Source: Saururus chinensis (lineage: Eukaryota > Streptophyta > Magnoliopsida > Piperales > Saururaceae). From it: DNA of 64,000 nt. The notes beneath the pieces are model-generated. The model saw only the letters and a program-made list of their open reading frames with translations. It was not told the DNA's origin and made no database searches. The first letter of the stretch is position 1; each line of letters begins with the position of its first letter. Positions 45,450-57,080 of this stretch are shown here, piece by piece. Position numbers and translations under genes: made by a program. The stretch spans positions 26,608,995 to 26,672,994 of the forward strand of contig CP141142.1 of NCBI GenBank assembly GCA_035235625.1. Direction: 5' to 3'.

Positions 45450-47633
45450 CCCAACCCAGGCCGGCCCACTTCCCTAGGGGCGCATGCCAGTTAGTGGTTC
45501 GGCTAACCCAAGCCACTGACTGAACCAACCCAAAATACATCTAAATATCCATAATACTAACTATTATAATAGCAAATCGTCCAAAGCAACTATGAAAAAT
45601 ATAAAGTAAAGGCTAAGCACTAATCCTTCACTAACTGGTCGAGTCTGGTCATCGTGCACAACATAGTATGTTCCATTTTTGCTGAAATAGATAACCTAAC
45701 GATCAAGCGTTAGGGTATGCTCTAGTGATGTTAAATGGCTTCAAAAGGAAGGAGTGTAACAAGCAAGTGACACGAAGACCTTAACAGGCCACAATGTCAT
45801 GGGAACCCTAATTTTTAGGGTTTAAGACAGCGAATTACACGTGTCTGCAACCGATTACATCGATCAACTAGAGTATTATATACGTAATTCGCGTGATGCA
45901 TTAGAGTTGTTTACACTCTCAGGATTGGAATCACTGAGCCCTGGCTTTACGAAGGAGTGCAACGGGCCTCCGTTTATTTGTTATGCACTTGTGTGACTGC
46001 ATATATTATATGTTGATTATTCTGATGCTTGCATTTATTATTGTCGTGTTAAGTTTTATAAGCAAATCAAGGTTAATAAAAGAGTAATCAAGAGATTTTG
46101 GTTGTCGTTGGATTGGGGGATGAACACCTAATAAAGATAATGACTAAAATACCCTCTTGAGGGTTGGGACCAGTTCAGAGAGTGTGCAAGGCCCTGACAT
46201 AGAATTTTACATTGGTTAATGAACCGAGGGTGGTTATTGGATATTCTTGGAGTCAAAGTTTAAGCTCACAGTAATAGCCATGGCAGATATTTAGGACTTC
46301 GTGGTCTCCATTTCTTCGGGATGATGGATCCCTGTAAATGCGCAAACCAGGTTTTTGAGCATCATGGAAGGCTCATCAACCTCCAGCCAGTGTGTCCATG
46401 AGCAGAGCTGGTACCTACATCTCTAGGCCCATGGCTGATCCAAGTGGATCTCTAGAGATGCTGGGATTTCTAATAATAGCCATAGCGGTAATCTTTCAGA
46501 CCTTCGTAGTCTCTGCTCCATTGGGACGATGGATCACTGCAAATGCGCAAACCAGGTTTTTGAGCATCATGGAAGGCTCATCTACCTCTAGCCAGAGTGT
46601 CCATGAGTACAATTGGTACCTACATCTCTAGGCCCATGGCTAATCCAAGTGGATCTCTAGAGATGTTAGGATTTTTGTTAGCATACAATTACTCCTTTGA
46701 GTGGGAGTCGATATTTTTAGGTAACAATTAGTGTATTGTTTCCTAAATGGTGTCCATTGTTTTGTGCATTGTGTTGGTCTTCATTGGTTAAAGGTCAGCC
46801 AATGTTTCTGAGCTATGTTTTATTCAGTGCTCTATATATTACTTTATATGTATCATTGTATATTGATGTTCTGCATGTTGGAGTCTTATATCTGGAGATT
46901 TCTTGACGGGTGAGTTGTCTCTAAGTGAATATAGATTTGTTAGTGTTAATTATCAAAAAATATTTCAAGAGATAATTACTAACATTATTTGATATTGCTT
47001 TTTAATTAGACAAGTGGAACGATTAAAGGACTTGCATGAAAGGTAAGTTTCTTTAAAATACTTAAGCATTGCATGGTTGATGTTATGCTTCTTAGTATAG
47101 TGTAGTTTTTTAGGCAGAACTACATCTGGATCGATCTTGTTGGAAACATTGGAGATGCTATGTAATGAATACGTAGGCAACTAACATCGGGTGATGTTGG
47201 CTCAATCCAAAAAATATTAATAAAATCTTTTATCTTTTTGGAAAATCTTCTCTTGAAGGCGGAGAGATTCCATTGTTGTCGTTTTGTTGTTTGGTTTAGT
47301 TAGTTGCAGGCGACAATAAGTGAGACTAAAACAAGCGAGCACAAGAAGAAGTTTCTGTAACTCTGGTACGTAAGTGTTTCATTAGCATGAGAGTCAACTT
47401 AATTATATATTTTCATATGGTTGACGAACTTGTACTTAGATGGATGAGCTATTCTTAGTGAATTTTGAGACGTGTAATAATATCATATGATTTGATATTT
47501 ATATTTGTGAACCCTAATTATCATGACCTGGATATTTAATCAAATAATTTATTTTGTATTTAAGAAAAAAAATTATCGTTACTTACCGTTTATGCTATTT
47601 TAGAAAGGCTTTTTAAAAATTCAGGTTGTGATA
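45450..47633 (-). mobile_element. second Ty3-type LTR fragment (homologous to 61,032-62,500)
   Basis: Read on the minus strand from 47,633 it begins TATCACAACCTGAATTTTT, the decayed form of TGTCACGACCCGGATTTTT at 61,032. It continues in parallel: CTACGTA.TCATTACATAGCATCTCCAATG-like text at about 47,160-47,175 against 61,490, and the ACCTAATAAAGATAATGACTAAAATACC-like block at about 46,125 against 62,240 (both given approximately). The left limit is unclear; 45,450-45,720 may be internal element DNA. No gene. Confidence 0.6.
46273..46676. repeat. 202-bp tandem duplication inside the LTR fragment
   Basis: AATAGCCAT(G/A)GC starts at 46,273 and 46,475. Both copies contain AATGCGCAAACCAGGTTTTT and TACCTACATCTCTAGGCCCA. 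Confidence 0.85.
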
Positions 47634-47869
47634 AGAAGTGACCATTTAAGTTGTCAGTAATAGGGCAACCTTGGGCTATATTTTTAATAATTTAAGGTTT
47701 TCAACTTGCTTGGCAAAGGAACTCAAAGATGGCCACCTGGTAAGCCCACTTCTGATACAGCGCCAAAAGAAAAAGACACACTCATCCAAGAAATCTAGGG
47801 TGGCTACTAGCAAGGCATGATGGCTCGTACCTTTTAATGGAACTGGGCTATCATCACTGCAAGGGTCCA

Positions 47870-48580
47870 CGGGCAGGCCAAAATAAGAGGCTTAAGCCCA
47901 CCCTCGGACAAAGCCCTAGATTTCACTAAGCTAGGGCACTCTTCCTATGTGGCCTTCCTTTGAAACCATCCACCTCTTAGGTTTTTTCCTTCCGCACCCG
48001 CCAACATCTGGCCTGCATTAGAGGGGAAGATTTAAAAAGCGGGAAAAGAAAGAGGGAGAGGGAGCAGCATCTAATTCTCTTTGCTATAACTTCCGGATCG
48101 GATGAACATTTGGAATGGGCTCCGCATTCATTTCCTTGGTAGAAATGATCCAGTCCATTGGGGCTTCGAGGAACCCAAAAAGGCTGACTGATACCGAGCT
48201 TATGGAACTAAATCATTCTTGCAGCTGGAAACAAGCATTACTGCATCGTGCTCATGATTGGTGCATGTCGGTTCTGCGTTTAATCCCTATGGATGGAACA
48301 AATGTGTTTGCTTCTCCTAAAGGGCCTCCAAAGTTTGTCCGGTTTAATACTGGTCAACCTTTAGGGTACCTCTCCTCTTTGCCACTATTTGCACTCATCA
48401 CATTCTTACTAGGAAGATTCCTAAAACGAACCGAGTACTAGGAGAAATTCTGGAAGCATCATTTCGTTAACAGAGATGGATTGGCCTTCTTATTATGGGA
48501 ATGCTTAAAAAAGCTCTGATTCCAATAAACTAGTGGCCACCAGTCTGAGATGTAGCTGGGAACAAAACTCGTGTCTTTGT
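47870..48580. other. probable mitochondrial DNA insert with mitovirus-like fragment
   Basis: The stretch differs in composition from the AT-rich DNA around it and contains an RNA-virus polymerase remnant of a kind known from plant mitochondrial genomes. It lies just before other mitochondrial DNA (49,371-51,037). Borders are approximate. Confidence 0.5.
48115..48441 (+). pseudogene. endogenous mitovirus-like RdRp fragment
   Basis: The frame contains FNTGQPLGYLSS followed by LPLFALIT. It resembles the conserved GQP-G-SS motif B region of mitovirus RNA-dependent RNA polymerases, which copy the viral RNA in mitochondria. Only about 100 residues remain. The upstream motifs and the downstream GDD region are absent, and the text after the motif has diverged. 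Such fragments are known in plant mitochondrial genomes and, through them, in nuclei. It is non-functional. Confidence 0.55.
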
Positions 48581-49370
48581 TACAATTATAGAAGGTTGTA
48601 CGGTTGATATGGGCATGTATCGAGTGCATATCAATTGATATAGGTGCATATTGGCCGAGACTAATAAGGTATAGTTGGCAATATGCCTTCTATATATTTA
48701 TGATATGTATCGGCTATATCGGTCATGCCATATTGATGCACTATTTAAAATTATATTTTTTAATTTAAAAAAATAAGAAATATATTCCTAAAAATAAACA
48801 CACAATTCAAACCTAACTTCTTTGAACGTTTAAGTTTTTGTTATATTAAAAATAATATTTTTAAAGTTATATGAAATCAATATGGATAGGTCCATACATT
48901 TTATATAATTATTTTTTTATATATAGTTCTCTACAAATATATATTTATTTAAATATATAAATGTGACTCATATTAAGCATATTATTTATTTTTAAAATAA
49001 ACTAACTTTAGAGCACTTAATATGGGAAATAATGAGCAATAATTTATATAGGATGGAGAGCATAATAGTGTATGGTTCTAAAGTAACTAATTTTAGAGTA
49101 CCATATCGGTTAATATGGTATTCTATATCTTTATTATCCTCTAGAATAAGTATTATAATGATATATTATTAGTTATAATATTTTTTTATGTTTGTAAAAG
49201 GGTTTATGTCCGTTTCGGTGCATATCATCGGTATGTACCCGTATCTATGATCATTAATACTGTCATTCGTATCAATACTGCTTTCCATGATTACAATACA
49301 ATAATTATAAATGGTTTAAATTAAATTAAAATTAAAAATAAATTAAAAATATTCTAAGGTTGTACACCTA
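48581..49370. other. AT-rich insert without recognisable gene
   Basis: GTGCATATCA(A/T) strings occur near both ends (about 48,630 direct and 49,220), together with ATGTATCG/GTATGTACC text. It may be a small transposon within mitochondrial DNA. I could not find a convincing terminal repeat or duplication. Confidence 0.35.
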
Positions 49371-49378
49371 ATTTTTCT

Positions 49379-49451
49379 ACAATTGTAGTTCAATCGGTTA
49401 GAGCACCACCCTGTCAAGGTGGAAGCTACGGGTTCAAGCCCCGCTAGTCCT
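49379..49451 (+). tRNA. trnD-GUC: trnD-GUC relic, plastid type, damaged acceptor stem
   Basis: ATTGTAGTTCAATCGGTTAG, anticodon loop CCTGTCAAG (GTC at 49,413-49,415), GGGTTCAAGCCCC and AGTCCT follow plastid tRNA-Asp closely. The first three bases (ACA for GGG) no longer pair with the 3' end, and CGCTAGTCCT replaces CGTCAGTCCC. Plant mitochondria often hold this plastid-derived tRNA, so it probably came in with the mitochondrial insert. It should be considered a pseudo-tRNA. Confidence 0.8.
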
Positions 49452-50162
49452 AACTGGCGCTGGCAAGTTTAGCGGTAGCCTTGGCTCTTAGTCCAAACCA
49501 ATCCATGCAAATAAGAGTAGAAAAATGCAGGTTATTACCGTCAGTATTAGAAGATGTTACTGCCCTACCTTCACTCTCTGTTTTAGTCTATGAAATTGAA
49601 AAGATAGACTAGAAGAAACTGTTTGAAATCTGAAAATGTATAAAGTTGGCTTGACGCCCACCTCCCCCTAAATTGTACTTGCAAGTTTTCCCAAGCTCTC
49701 CACGCCTACTCTTAGAATAGAAAGAATTCGTTACGGACCCATTTTGAGTCTAGATTTTGTCAATCAGCGGCGGCTTTATCTTAAGTTCTTACTTAAGCAG
49801 TTGACAATAAAGAGGTGATGCTTTTATAGAGGAAGGTAAGGGTGTGGATGATAAATGAGAGATAGACAAGCCACTTCACCTCAGGATACATCCAACGATG
49901 CGCAAGAAACAGATTCCGACCTACTCTGAAACTCTAGATAACCAACAAGGCCTGCTTTTCCTCTCTTTAAGTACGATTACCTATTTTCACATCCCGATTG
50001 GGTTAAAAGTATCACTTATCCACCACGATATATAATTCCCTATTTTCAAGTCTATGACGGAGAAGGAAAGCCATATGAACGGTGCTCTTCCTTTAGTAAC
50101 TGAGCCAACCAAACTTCAGCAAGGCGCATAAGTGCTCGTCTCACCTATCCCTAAACGATACC

Positions 50163-50600
50163 CTTCCTTCACTTCGCTATTCCGGAACCGGTACAAAAAT
50201 GGGTACTTTTTCTACATTGTTTACCTTAGTTACTGGGGGGTTTCGGGGAATACCTATGTGGAGCACCTTTCTGGTGTGGGATGCTCATTTACCCTCTGTA
50301 TTCATCGCATTCCTTATTTACCTGGGTGAACTGCGTTTTCAAAAGCTTCCTATCGAACCAGCTCCTATTTCAATCCGTGCTGGACCGATCGATATTCCAA
50401 TAATAAAGTCTCCAATCAACTGGTGGAATACATCGCATCAACCTAAGAGCATTAGCCGATCTCTTGTCCAACTTTGCAAACTCCTTCTCAACCCGTTTTT
50501 TTGTTTGTTCTGGAAACACATATTCCTATTCCATCTTTATCCGAATCTTCCTTAATGGAAGAAATAGAAGCTCGAGAAGGAATACCAAAACCAAGTTCAC
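50163..50600 (+). pseudogene. ccmC: mitochondrial ccmC pseudogene, nuclear copy 2
   Basis: The frame from 50,199 reads MGTFSTLFTLVTGGFRGIP, WDAHLPSVFIAFLIYLGEL, RFQKLPIEPAPISIRAGPI and WWNTSHQPKSISRS. This is plant mitochondrial CcmC, a haem-handling protein of cytochrome c maturation. Relative to copy 1, about 30 bases are lost after ISRS (the GTSIHVP part), then frameshifts follow. EEIEAREGIPKPS near 50,560-50,600 marks the gene's 3' part. The 5' third is missing in both copies, so that loss predates the duplication. Confidence 0.88.
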
Positions 50601-51037
50601 TTGCTTTGATTGATTATTCTCTCAACAAGAGCTTGGGCTACGTAAAGTAAAGTAAGGAGTGACAAAGCGAGCGGAAAAATGAGAGCGTCAAGATGCACAA
50701 CAAAGATAGGTGAGCGGAGAGCTTATGCGCCTTGCTGAAGCTCTTAAGTTCGCATCGCGCATGGACAACACAGTGGAGCACGTTGTGCTCACACGGTCTC
50801 ACACATTTGTTGTTGCCTGTATAGCTTTCCTTTCTAGGGCACTTTCTTTACAAGAACTTCCCCAGGTCCACCCCATTGAAAGAGTCCTTTTTGCCTCTGT
50901 TATTAAAAAGTTAAGTTAGGACCTCTTTTGTTGTATCTGCAGTGCCTATTTCGGATTCAGCCCAAAAAGCGTACTTTTACCTATACCCATCCGCCACATG
51001 GGAAAATTAAGTCCTGCTATATGTATTGTATTTTATC

Positions 51038-52335
51038 TGGGACTTATTACATATACAAAGTTTGTAGACAATAATTTTGATAAATAAATAGCAAATAACC
51101 TTAACATATAAGTTATATGTTCTTACATAGACGCTTATGTAAAAGCATTGTCAACATTGTTAATATTGGTGAAGCTTATGTAAGAGCATCATAAATACCC
51201 TTTAGATTTGTGACGCTTTTATTTAAGATTTGTAATTATTATTTTTTGAACAAAAACTATATTCTCTCTCACTCTTCTTTCTCTCTTTTCTTTCTCCCTC
51301 ATCTTTCTCTCTCCTCTCCTCTCTCTCCCTCCCTCTCTCTCTCCTCTTCTCCTCTTGCCCCTTCTCTCCCTCTCCTCTCTCCCCCTCCCCCTCTGCCTCT
51401 CACCTCTCTCCTCTCTCCTCTCTCCTTCCCTCCCTCCCTCTCTCTCTCTCTCCTATTTATGACACTTCATATGAAGGGTTGCAATTTTTTGGGTATTTGC
51501 AATGCTTCAAGAGAAGTGTAGCAAAAGGGAGAGTGCTGGCCAAATTTTTCCCATGGCTCTAAATTCCCCCTCCCCATTGTAGTCCCACCCTTTCATTGCC
51601 ATTGTTTGCCCCCTTCTCTCCCTCCTCCCCCCCCCCCCTTGTCCCATTCTCCTCTCTGTTCCCTTCCCTTCTCTTCTCTTCCTTGATAGCCAGAGGAGGG
51701 GCTGCGGCCTCCTGCCCCCATTGCAGCTACCTCCTTCCCCACTACCTTCCTGCGCTTCCTCTAGTTGGAAGAAGAGGGGTTCCTGCACCCCCCCCCCCCC
51801 ACATCTCTTCCCTTGCCAAACAACCCTCCCGTCATCCCACCTCTAGCAGAATTTATTTTAAAAATTTTAAAATTTTTATTAACAATGCTTTTAAAAGCAT
51901 TACTAACAACAATTATTATAATTTTTTTTAAATTTGTTCCTTATTAGCACTGCTTTGAAAGCATAGCTAACAATAGTTTTCTTTTTAAATTTTTTTTCTT
52001 ACTAGTGACACTTTTAAAAGTGTTATTAATTTTTTTTCATTTTTTCTTATTAGCAACACACAAACAAGCGTCGCTAATAAAGTTTTTTTATATTAGTAAC
52101 ACTTTATAAAACGTCGCAACATAAAACTATATGAGGGATGAAAAAAAAGCATAGCTACTAACAATACTATTAGTGACTTTTTTTTATATACATCACTAAT
52201 AAACACTACTGATGATACTTTTTACAACGCATTTAGCGATGATTTTTAAGTATTGTTAATAGTTTTTATTGTTACTTTTATAACTATTAGCAACACTTAA
52301 AAGCAACGCTAATAGTCTTTTTTTATATTGAGAAA
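51038..52335. mobile_element. old CACTA-like element remnant, copy 2
   Basis: Counterpart of 17,328-18,388, with a CT-rich block (51,260-51,460), GCC-rich text and AACAATGCTTTTAAAAGCATTACTAA-type subterminal strings (variable, 51,885-52,310). The left terminus is deleted. No transposase. Confidence 0.55.
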
Positions 52336-52566
52336 AAGTAAGAAAGTTACATTCCCACCTTAAATGCTAAAGAATTTTAAAAAGTTGGGACAACAAGAGT
52401 AGCATCTCGTACAAATCAAGAATGAACATTTAATGTATATAGTTTTTCTAAATGCAAAATTGAAGTTTTTCTAAATGCAAAATTGAAGTTATATGCAGAT
52501 GTAAAAATTTTCAATTACCAGAAGTAACTAAGGAAGGTGAAAATTCACCCAACAGGATTAAAAAAT

Positions 52567-53192
52567 GAATGTGGCTATTCATACCCAGTTTTTTCCCTGT
52601 ATCCCCCCACAAAAAAGTAAAACTATGCTTTTTTTTACTTCTTTCCCCTTGTCTCCCCCATCCCTATTACCCATACTTCCCCCAATACATAAACCTCACC
52701 CTTTTTCCCTTTTCCCCCAGTACCAACTCTAGCTGGCCAGATTCGGCTGCCTACTCGTGCCGGTGGCTACTGGCCACATCTGACCTCCTGATTGCAGCCA
52801 CTGCTACTAGCCATGGCCGGCAGCCAAATCTGGTAGCAGCAGTCGTGTGCTACGGCCATTGCTGGCCACGCCCAACGACTGATGCTGGCCACGCCCAACG
52901 GCTGATGCTGGCCACGCCCAGCATCCACACCCAACGTCCATGACTAGTGGCCGTGGTCGCATTCAATGGCCCAGTGGCTACGCCCAGCGGCCGCGACCAA
53001 CCATGGCTTGTGAGAATAGGTCGCCGGCGTTAGTACTGATGTCGGATAAAAAGAAGGAATTGTCAAAGAAAGAAAGTGGGGAAGAAGGGAAGTAGGGTAA
53101 AAATAGAGAATGTGAGAGATTTTAATAAAAGATAGTGGGGTAAGAGATAAACGGGGGACACATGGATAAAATAAGTCTAAATAGCCACATTC
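52567..53192. mobile_element. 626-bp element with 13-bp ends and 9-bp duplication
   Basis: The ends GAATGTGGCTATT and AATAGCCACATTC are perfect inverted repeats. The flanks are TTAAAAAAT and TTGAAAAAT. Copy 1 shows the empty site near 21,170. The interior has a short GC-rich array with CTGGCCACGCCCAACG repeated three times (52,861-52,920). A 9-bp duplication suggests a Mutator-type MITE. No gene recognised. Confidence 0.75.
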
Positions 53193-53302
53193 TTGAAAAA
53201 TATGAGTGATATATAGATATATTATGTTACTGCTACAAATATAAAGAATATGTTGGTACCATAAAGCACGTTGTTAGAGCCAAAAATGAAGCTGCTACCA
53301 TG

Positions 53303-53482
53303 GGCTTCGGATCAGCTAGGTGGCATTCCCACCACAACCCATGCGAGTGTCCAATGAGAGCCAGCCGTGTAAGCAAAATACGTTTGGCTCAATCTGTGTC
53401 AAAGCCAGACGCATTTTTCTTACGCAGCTGGTTCTCATTGGGCACCCGTGGGTGAGAGCGCCCACCCAACTGATCTCATTAA
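53303..53482. mobile_element. 180-bp fold-back MITE
   Basis: The two halves are imperfect reverse complements nearly end to end (GTCCAATGAGAGCCAGC against CCAATGAGAACCAGC when inverted). The flanks are GCTACCATG and GCTGCCATG, a 9-bp duplication. Copy 1 has the empty site at about 21,255-21,270. Confidence 0.75.
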
Positions 53483-53787
53483 GCTGCCATGTACCAATTC
53501 AAGCGACCTTCAATTGGATTGTTGCAGCCTTATCCACCTTTTTTTTGGGATTCTGAGAACGAGATGATAGGGGAAGAGCATCGCGTCGGGACAAATTGAC
53601 AGCCAAGTCAAAGAAGGTTTAGGGGGTTAATGGCTTTAGATATTGAAAATTGTTGGCTTGTGATATGAGTCATTCACTAACTCAATTTCAGAGGGCCTCC
53701 TCTGCATTCAGCTTCAGAGTAACATAGCTCTTACGAATATTCCTCTTTCCAGATCAGAAATCACACCGATCAAAATTTAATGGTGCG

Positions 53788-53889
<102 letters not shown>

Positions 53890-54076
53890 GTATTTACTTT
53901 TCATTTATATCAGTGGCCCGTTCAGTATTTATCAAACTTTGCTCAATATTTATGTAAGATCGTTAGGTTTACATCAATGAATAAAGCCTCTTTAACCACT
54001 TTATTACCACACATATATGGACCGTAAATGGTCCAAAACAGCAAAAACCCATGATAAATAACGTTCATAATACTAG

Positions 54077-55492
54077 TTACTCGACAACTCTTGCAAATTC
54101 ACGCTCCACTGCTTGCATCAAGAAGCTGTTGTTGAGTGACCGGCCAGCAGCAGAGGACTTGGTTGAGGAGGTGGCGCATATAAAATTCAAAACTTTATAT
54201 GAGATCTACACCATACATGCAATAAACTAACACCAATTAGCAATATCAACATGTATATAATCAAATCATGTATATGAATATAAATATTGGAAAGATACAC
54301 ACTGACCTGGGCTTGATCTAGCCCTACCACGCCCTTCAAATTAGCCTTTTTCGCATCAATAGCAAGATCAAGAAGAAGAGATTAAGATTTACCTCTCTAA
54401 TGTGCAGATCCCTCAACACAGTGCTTGGATTGATGAATAAACTCAGCAATATTAGCCCAAGATATTAGCCCCCAAGTCCAAGCCTAGGAAGATAACCCTC
54501 TTCCTCTTTCAGCCTGCCAAACACACCTTGAAGGAGGGAGAACCAGGGTGGCCAGCAGCTTTTCTCCAAGAAAAAGTAGGCTGCACCAATGGATGATGAA
54601 GGGACAGGAGAGTAAGGGAGTGCCAAACCAATTGGGAAGATGATACTCAAATGGGGTGGGGCGCCCCAAACAAATAAGGTATGAAATAAAATCCTCTTAA
54701 TTATCCTTTAATTCACTCCCTTTATAACCCCCCCTTCCTTATTTAGACGGTGTTTGAAATTGGCTCTCTTAATGGGCTTTTGAGTGGGCTGAACCAAATG
54801 GGCTAAGCTGACAACATCATTCCAGTTTAACAAGAGGGTCTAACACAATGGGAGCGGGCTTTGTTACATAGAGCCCGCAGAGGCCTAGACCCCCTGCATA
54901 TGGCCAAACCAGCGAAAGGGTCGACCCCTCACTGAACACGTGGGTCCCACTCGAATTATGTGTAATGAAGGTACATGTGGGGTCGGCGCGACCACCCCCA
55001 CCACCCTTAGACCCCGTGGCTAGAACCGGCTCACCCGGACCGCGACACCGTTGGACCAAACCGGGCCCGAGCCCATACCATGGTCCAACATCCCCCACTA
55101 TGGGTGAATGACTCATATAGTCCAACAGCTGCCCTCTTCAAGCACCATTTGAACTGGCAAGAAGCCCAGCCCGTTTGCCATAGCTAGCAACATCTGCTTC
55201 ATCTCCGCCCTGAACTCCAGAGATCCACCTCCCCACTGCAGTCGTGGTCAAACTGCGAAAAGAGCCCGTCGTAGACTGGCCGCAGCTTATCGGCCCTCAT
55301 TACCACGTCGAAGCCGAAGTGTTTCTCCAAGACCCTAAGGCACCTGAGCTTGTTCATGAGCTCTGAATACAACAACCGCCCGTCATCGTTCGCATCCAGC
55401 CTGTGCAAGAGGCCATCCACCGACATGTTGTAGGCGCTGTCGTCCTCCACGAAGCTTCTGATGGTGGCACCATCCAACACCTCCACACTCTT
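54077..55492 (-). pseudogene. EF-hand protein pseudogene, split by a solo LTR
   Basis: Paralogue of 39,789-40,202. The start codon is AAG (55,490-55,492). The frame reads SVEVLDGATIRSFVEDDS, DANDDGRLLYSE and DHDCSGEVDL. A one-base deletion near 55,217 shifts it. A 1.0-kb LTR (54,128-55,127) then separates the last codons (54,077-54,127). Start loss, frameshift and insertion each suffice to kill it. The promoter region upstream (about 55,500-55,700) still resembles that of the working copy. Confidence 0.9.
54128..55127 (-). mobile_element. solo LTR, about 1.0 kb, inserted in the EF-hand copy
   Basis: On the minus strand it starts TGTTGGACTATATGAGTC and ends TCACTCAACA. The flanks share AGCTG. 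The uninterrupted sequence in copy 1 (AAGAAGCTGCCCTCTTC at 39,832) is the empty site. It lacks internal retrotransposon DNA, so it is a solo LTR; the small frames in it are not genes. Confidence 0.75.
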
Positions 55493-56689
55493 CCGGGCCA
55501 AATGATAAATAATGGCAACGAGAGACAAACGAAGTAGGGAACTGAAGGAAACAAAGAAGCTCTGTTGCGATAACGTTTCTTGCCGAACAATGCTCCCGTA
55601 TGATATGATCGTATTCAGGGGAATGTGTATTTATATATGGATGCTGCTGCCACCACCATGAATATATGTGCCCAGGAACGAAGCAAGCAGTTTAGCATTT
55701 CAACCGGCGCGGCCCATAATATTTTGCAGAATTCAAGACCGACACCACCGAACAAGTTTAGCTTTTGTGCCGCTTTTTTGCATTAGAGTAGATCAGCAGA
55801 CGAAGGCATGTGCCACGCGTCTTTTACTTAGTTGGGATATGAGCCGGAGCATCTGCGCGGGACATGTTCCTATGCCGAATTAGTCTTATCACACGGTTAA
55901 AATAGTGGGGGCGAAAAACCTATTACGTTCTTACCTGGGCGAATCATGGTCGGTCAGTTGAAACTCCCCAATGCACAATTACTTTGATACTTTTCAACTA
56001 TTTTATTTTGAAAATTATAAGCAAGAAATTTTATTTAGGTATACACCATTTTAAAAGTTAATTTAAGTATTAAAAAATATCCACTTTAACCTTAAATATC
56101 ATCTACTTCTCATTACCAACTCTATGTCAATCGTTCATTCTTATGAAAAATTAAGGCGGCTAGATCTCCCCATTTCCCAGCCCTTTTCAACCTCATCCAT
56201 CTTTGAACAATAGCGAACGATTAAACAAGTTGTCGCTATGCTTTGTTGTGATGGCTTATAATATTAGCCATTACTGATGATATCTACCACCAGTTTCTTT
56301 TCTTACATTTGCGATGGCATAAGGAAGTCAGGGATAGTCACCAAGACCAAATAATGACGGATGAAGCCTTTAGCCATCCGTATTAAGTTATATGTAATGG
56401 CTGAATTTAGCCATCGCTAATGAGTTTGCCTCGCCCCTACATTTTCTCTACCCCTCCCTTCTCCCCCGCCACATTTTCCCATCCCCCAATTTGCCTTCCC
56501 CACCTTCCCCCCAATTTTCCCTCCCCCTCCCGTCTCTTCCACCACATTTTCTCTTCTCCATTTCAATCCCCTCTCCCCTGCACATCAAATTCTGCCTCAT
56601 CCCCCTCACTCTCCTACTTATCTTCTCCCTCCTCTTCCCCCTGCCCTCAAAATCCTCATCCTCCTTCAGCCTAGGATCATTTCAGTAAT

Positions 56690-57080
56690 TGGTTTGGTCG
56701 AGCCACTAGGGTTTGGCAGTGCTGCTAGCTTTCTCCTCCAATTGGCTTCGGAACAATTTGAAGCAACTTGCCTCAACCCTGGCGCCTCCCAAATCATCAT
56801 CATCAACACCAACACCAACATGGTGCTTAACCAGGTGAGTGTTGTGGTTTTTTTGTGTCCCCCCTTTCTTTGCATCCTTGCTCACACAAGTTTATTTTAA
56901 TTCTTTGGAATTATTTTATTTTTGTTTCAGAGATTGATTTTCTAGAGAATCCACCGATTGAGGATGTGGTGGTGCTGAAGCAGGTGAAAAGTAAGAACCT
57001 TACTATTTACAACCATTTGCGAGCTCTTTGTACCAACTTGCTCCAAAATTTTGCGTCTTGTCTAATAAGCACCACAAGTA
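56690..57080 (+). pseudogene. unidentified two-exon-like fragment, copy 2
   Basis: The first part can read GFGSAASFLLQLASEQFEAT and ends NMVLNQ before GTGAGT. The second part follows TTTCAG near 56,930, can read ENPPIEDVVVLKQVKSKN, and ends without a clear stop or donor. Splice-like borders in the right places suggest a host gene piece, but I do not recognise it. Confidence 0.4.

Larger units (their letters stand above)
49371..51037. other. mitochondrial DNA insert (NUMT), copy 2
   Basis: Contains a plastid-type trnD relic, unrecognised mitochondrial-type spacer (49,452-49,847) and ccmC. From 49,848 it aligns with copy 1. It stops abruptly at 51,037 where copy 1 continues, so about 1.05 kb (16,259-17,327 of copy 1) was probably deleted here. 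Confidence 0.75.

Noticed and set aside
54465..55125. Small frames of 60-102 codons inside the 1-kb insertion
   Set aside because: They lie in a solo LTR, with no domain and no conserved partner.
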